Shown here one piece after another: positions 60,680 through 64,000 of a DNA stretch of 64,000 nucleotides. Positions within the stretch are counted from its first letter, which is position 1. Each line of letters begins with the position of its first letter. The notes under the pieces were generated by a model. It was not told the origin of the DNA and did not search any database. It saw nothing but the letters and a program-made list of their open reading frames with translations. Both the position numbers and the translations under genes were made by a program. The stretch comes from Flavobacterium sp. 90 (GTDB lineage Bacteria; Bacteroidota; Bacteroidia; Flavobacteriales; Flavobacteriaceae): NCBI RefSeq assembly GCF_004339525.1, contig NZ_SMGE01000001.1:3844001-3908000 (forward strand). Direction: 5' to 3'.

Positions 60680-62155
60680 ATGAAAAAAATTACTATATCA
60701 TTATTTATTATTTTGATTACAATTTCTGGCTTTGGTCAGAGTTCAGGTAATGTAAAATATATTCGACACAATGTTAACACCGCCGAAGGTCAAGCAGATC
60801 TTTTGGCAATGAATACAGCCTTTAAAAAAATGCGCGAAATGGGCTGTGAGAATGGTCTTGGTTGGTATTATCAAGGCGCAATACATAATATTCCGGATTC
60901 AATTGCCGGAAAAAATGAGCTTTGTGCACAATATCAAACAAGCAAAGATAAATTGTGGGCTTGGGGCGATTGTACGCATAAAAGAAACTCAGAAGCTGCA
61001 AACTTAAATTTTCTTTTATGGCACAGATTGTACATTTGGTATTTAGAAAAAATAGTTAGGGATTTATCCGGAAAGCAAGATTTTGCGATACCATATTGGA
61101 ACTACGGAAGCAAAGAAGTTGTCGATAATATTTTGCCAAAAGAAGCAAGAGACAAATCCGGTTCTTTGTATGCGCCAGCAAGATATAGTGTTCTTAACAA
61201 CGGAAAACCAATTCCTGATAATGACCTTACACAAATTCAGTTAGCACTTGATGAATTAAAAACAAATCCTTCTTTTACAGGAGCGGCAGGATTTAGCAAA
61301 AACCTCGAAGGTGCGCCACATGGTTTTATGCACGATCTTATTGGAGGAGAATATGCAGATCCAAAAGAAAGCTATTATAATGAAATCTACCAATTAAAAG
61401 ACTTTTCAGGATTAATGGCAAATGTTCCTTCGGCTGGATTTGATCCTGTTTTTTGGTTGCATCACAGTATGATTGACCGTATTTGGGAATCTTGGGATGT
61501 TTCGGCTTATGGGCAGCGTCCTACATTAGAACAGTTAAAAGCAAATCCCTGGACATATGAATTTATCGCACCAGACGGAACGCATATTACCTATACAATG
61601 GAGGAAGTCTACAAGATCGTTTTCAATTTAGATTATAAATATGACAATTTGCTTTATGGATCTAAAACTCCGGTTTTGGCTTCTAATGAATCAACTTCAA
61701 AAAAGAAAGTTTCATTTCAGGATTCAAAAGAGAAAGTTATTTGGGAACAAAAAATCGGAAAAACAATCGAAAATACTGGTTTTACGCATAAAGTGACAAG
61801 TGCATTCTCAAAAAGTACCAATAAAGTTTTTAAAACCGAAGCCAACTCAAAAATAATATTAAATCTGGATGTAGTTGTTTACAAAGAACCAAAAGATTTT
61901 TACACCGTTTATCTACGTTATCCTGGAAAAGCAGATCAATATGTGGGAACAATGACTTTCTTTGGAGTTGCTCATGATCACGGACTCGAAGCAAATCATA
62001 CAGCAGCAGAAACAGGAATAAAACTTAATTTCTCGTATTATATTTCAGATGATTTGGTAAATACCGATAAGAATTTTGAAATTATTATAAAAAAGAGCGG
62101 AATTGGAGATGCCAAAGTAACACTTGAAAAAATTAGTGTATCAAAGGCAAATTAA
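60680..62155 (+). CDS. Exported tyrosinase-family copper enzyme
   Basis: The 491-residue protein has a signal peptide (ISGFGQ) and a type-3 copper domain: CTHKR then LNFLLWHRLYIWYLEKIVRD for CuA, and GAPHGFMHDLIGG plus FDPVFWLHHSMIDRIWESWD for CuB. The C-terminal 120 residues form a beta domain like the shielding domain of plant and fungal polyphenol oxidases (KFYTVYLRYPG and MTFFGVAHDH types). It would oxidise phenols or catechols to quinones outside the cytoplasm. It is last of a three-gene exported operon. Confidence 0.88.
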   Translation: MKKITISLFIILITISGFGQSSGNVKYIRHNVNTAEGQADLLAMNTAFKKMREMGCENGLGWYYQGAIHNIPDSIAGKNELCAQYQTSKDKLWAWGDCTHKRNSEAANLNFLLWHRLYIWYLEKIVRDLSGKQDFAIPYWNYGSKEVVDNILPKEARDKSGSLYAPARYSVLNNGKPIPDNDLTQIQLALDELKTNPSFTGAAGFSKNLEGAPHGFMHDLIGGEYADPKESYYNEIYQLKDFSGLMANVPSAGFDPVFWLHHSMIDRIWESWDVSAYGQRPTLEQLKANPWTYEFIAPDGTHITYTMEEVYKIVFNLDYKYDNLLYGSKTPVLASNESTSKKKVSFQDSKEKVIWEQKIGKTIENTGFTHKVTSAFSKSTNKVFKTEANSKIILNLDVVVYKEPKDFYTVYLRYPGKADQYVGTMTFFGVAHDHGLEANHTAAETGIKLNFSYYISDDLVNTDKNFEIIIKKSGIGDAKVTLEKISVSKAN

Positions 62156-62177
62156 GCTAAAGTATAAACTCAGAAAA

Positions 62178-62214
62178 ACAAAAGCGCTTTGATATCAAGG
62201 CGCTTTTGTTATAT
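62178..62214 (+). terminator. Terminator of the tyrosinase operon
   Basis: ACAAAAGCGC (62178-62187) pairs with GCGCTTTTGT (62200-62209), with a central TTTGATATCAA palindrome. Confidence 0.65.
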
Positions 62215-62278
62215 ATTTAAAACCCAATTTGAAGCAGTTATTTTGATTATATTTATTTAATTTGCCGAAAAAATAATA

Positions 62279-63091
62279 ATGAAATTCGTACTGCACAGAA
62301 CCATAATCATAAAATCATTAATTGCCGCATTAGCGATATTAGGAATTAAAAATTTTGTTTTCAAAAACCTTTCTTTCTACGGACAGGATTTTCACGACTT
62401 GATAGAATTGTCAGATATCACGATTATTTTTACAGGTGCATTTTTTGTATTTGGATTATTATTGGCAGCAACAATGACCGATTTTAAAGAAAGCGAAAAA
62501 ATCCCGGGAGAAGTTGCTTCAAATCTGGAAGCGATCAAAGATTGGATTTATCTGGCTTTCAAAGCGCCAAGAACAGGAACTTCTGATTTGTGCAAGGAAG
62601 ATTTAAACCGTACTTTTTTGCGCGAAGAAATGATTACCATTACCGATGGCATTATTGCCTGGATATATTCCAGTGGAAAAGATTCTACGGTTATTTTTCC
62701 TTTAATTCGAAAATCAAACGAAATTGCCTATTATTTTGCAGAAAGAGGCGTTGACAAAGAAGCCATAAAAGGCATACAGGAAAATACCAATGCAATGCGA
62801 AAACAACTTACGCGTGCCTATTCGATTTCGAGAAACAACTTCATCAAACCAGCTTATATCTTGCTTCAAAGTATTTTGTTTATTGTGATGTCGTTTTTAT
62901 TGATTAGCAAATTCAAAAGCCCTTCGGCAGATTATTTGGTAACATCTGCGATTACATTTATATTTTGTTATTTGTATTTATTAATCAGCGGTTTAGATGA
63001 TCCTTTTGATATTCATAACGGAGATACCAATGTCGATTTAAAACCTATTGACCGATTCAAACAACGATTGATTTCAGATTTTTTAGTTTGA
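62279..63091 (+). CDS. Bestrophin-like/DUF4239-type membrane protein
   Basis: The 270-residue protein has four hydrophobic helices (about 10-28, 47-67, 192-212, 218-238) in two pairs, separated by a soluble helical region. FGLLLAATMTDFKESEKIPGEVASNLEAI and the end LISGLDDPFDIHNGDTNVDLKPIDRFKQRL resemble the bestrophin-like DUF4239 pattern, in which a DDPF-like turn follows the last helix. A role in anion conduction is possible but unproven. It begins a run of three close genes. Confidence 0.7.
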   Translation: MKFVLHRTIIIKSLIAALAILGIKNFVFKNLSFYGQDFHDLIELSDITIIFTGAFFVFGLLLAATMTDFKESEKIPGEVASNLEAIKDWIYLAFKAPRTGTSDLCKEDLNRTFLREEMITITDGIIAWIYSSGKDSTVIFPLIRKSNEIAYYFAERGVDKEAIKGIQENTNAMRKQLTRAYSISRNNFIKPAYILLQSILFIVMSFLLISKFKSPSADYLVTSAITFIFCYLYLLISGLDDPFDIHNGDTNVDLKPIDRFKQRLISDFLV

Positions 63092-63111
63092 TAATCGAAA
63101 GCCAATAAATA

Positions 63112-63801
63112 ATGAATGAGAACCAGTTTTATAACAAATTAAAAGTAACAATACCAAACTTGCCAAAAGAATGGAAAGATAAATATGCTTCGTTTCTTAC
63201 CGATGAAAATTTAAACGATTTCTCGAAAAATCTGTTTTATTGGTATCAAAATCCAAATGCTGAAGTTTCAGGATTGCCTTATTTTAAAGAAGAGATTGTA
63301 ATTTCTAAAGAAGTTTTTTTGCCTTATTTCAAAGCTGTTTTTGAAGCTTTAGAAAGTAATTCGGATCGATTGAAATTCGAAATTATTAATATGTTCGAAA
63401 ATACGCCATTCGAAATTATTTTGCTTATTTTGGGACAACGATTAACATCGGCAAGTGTTCGTGATGAAACCGCAATTCCGCCTTCAAAAGAAATTCTTTT
63501 AGAAAGTTGTTTTCAGCCTTTTAATACAGAAACCTCGATTGTTGTGCGAGCTTGGGAAAAACATGTTGGCAGAAAAAAGGATAGTATTTTTGGCGAAATA
63601 AAAGGAAATAACCAACAGAAACAGGAAACCGTAGAAAAATTGGTTCACTATATTATTGCAAATAAAACATGGTGGAATGTATTTTTTCATTACAAACATG
63701 ATGTCGTTTACGAAATTAGAATCCCAAACGGACAAGGAATGAGATGGTCGCGGGACGGAAAGAAATTCATTGGGTTTTTAGAACATTTTTTAGAAGAATA
63801 A
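63112..63801 (+). CDS. Unknown 229-residue cytoplasmic protein
   Basis: No family is recognised. There is no signal peptide or membrane segment. It is acidic and mostly helical, with KTWWNVFFHYKHDVVYEIRIPNGQGMRWSRDGKKFIGFLEHF at the end suggesting a small beta element. It starts 20 bases after the membrane protein and ends one base before the next gene, so it is in an operon. Confidence 0.65.
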   Translation: MNENQFYNKLKVTIPNLPKEWKDKYASFLTDENLNDFSKNLFYWYQNPNAEVSGLPYFKEEIVISKEVFLPYFKAVFEALESNSDRLKFEIINMFENTPFEIILLILGQRLTSASVRDETAIPPSKEILLESCFQPFNTETSIVVRAWEKHVGRKKDSIFGEIKGNNQQKQETVEKLVHYIIANKTWWNVFFHYKHDVVYEIRIPNGQGMRWSRDGKKFIGFLEHFLEE

Positions 63802-63802
63802 A

Positions 63803-64000
63803 ATGAAAGAAGATATAAAATATACTTTTAGTGACGAAGAATGGCAAAGTTGTATCAAGGTTTTAAACGCGCTGAAAGAGAATCCGTTTGAGAATCCGGA
63901 TAACAATTTGTTTGCGGGTTTGATTACCAAAATTCATAAAAATGCAAAAAAGAATATTCGGACTGTAAGTTATACTTCAAAAAAGCAGGAAGATCTTCAA
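63803..64000 (+). CDS. Partial gene cut by the window end
   Basis: ATG at 63803, right after the previous stop, opens a frame (MKEDIKYTFSDEEWQSCIKV) that runs without a stop to base 64000, 66 codons. The family cannot be told from this fragment; it looks like an N-terminal helical extension (FAGLITKIHKNAKK). It is likely translated together with the preceding gene. Confidence 0.65.
   Translation, partial: MKEDIKYTFSDEEWQSCIKVLNALKENPFENPDNNLFAGLITKIHKNAKKNIRTVSYTSKKQEDLQ

Overview
This window comes from a Flavobacteriia genome, most likely Flavobacterium. Supporting signs are AT-rich intergenic DNA, a type IX secretion C-terminal signal, promoter-like TAnnTTTG boxes, a tmRNA whose tag reads GENNYALAA, and Bacteroidetes-typical families (DUF4251, OMP_b-brl_3 barrels, META-domain lipoprotein, LETM1-like protein, four-helix-bundle S23-like protein). 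Most of it is ordinary chromosomal backbone threaded with dispersed palindromic repeats.

Bases 1-15.9 kb hold the 3' end of a secreted type IX adhesin-like protein, an outer-membrane barrel, an unrecognised 605-aa protein, tmRNA, a serine-hydrolase lipoprotein, an alanine/saccharopine dehydrogenase-like enzyme, fumarase C, a flavo-1-like RNA, a TonB-receptor-like barrel, ArsC, a CPBP protease and MenE. 15.9-31.7 kb holds a palindromic repeat cluster, an RsmB-like methylase, Kup, a repeat-rich lipoprotein, an ECF sigma/membrane-regulator/periplasmic-sensor operon, a MazG-like hydrolase, a complete IS481-type insertion with target duplication, IlvE, MnmD and a divergent oxyR/dps pair. 31.8-49.8 kb holds a SulP transporter with beta-carbonic anhydrase, a LETM1-like protein, SodC, envelope proteins, an MscS channel gene split by a single in-frame amber codon, a GH18 chitinase and a fatty-acid beta-oxidation operon (marR-fadB-fadA-acyl-CoA dehydrogenase) interrupted by a four-helix-bundle gene flanked by inverted repeats.

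The most interesting part is 50.0-59.1 kb, an apparent RNA-surveillance and RNA-repair locus. It encodes a WYL regulator, an HD phosphohydrolase, a TROVE/Ro60 (Rsr) ring protein, an array of six structured RNAs, a SUKH protein, a nucleotidyltransferase-like protein, a T4 Rnl1-like RNA ligase, a T4-like polynucleotide kinase-phosphatase and TatD. Each of the six RNAs can be folded into a lower stem, an asymmetric internal loop with YCGT on its 5' side, an upper stem and a (T)TACTTCG-like box. The paired sequences differ completely between copies. Two of the RNAs carry tRNA-like modules in circularly permuted order (T-arm, closed acceptor-like hairpin, D-arm), as in bacterial Y RNAs of the YrlA type. 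A palindromic element with identical spacing to a -7-like box precedes the TROVE gene, the RNA array and the ligase-kinase pair, which suggests one regulon.

The last 5 kb hold a secreted copper-type operon (degenerate multicopper-oxidase-like protein, small cysteine-motif protein, tyrosinase), a bestrophin-like membrane protein, an unknown protein and a gene cut by the window edge. All functions come from reading motifs; no database search was possible.
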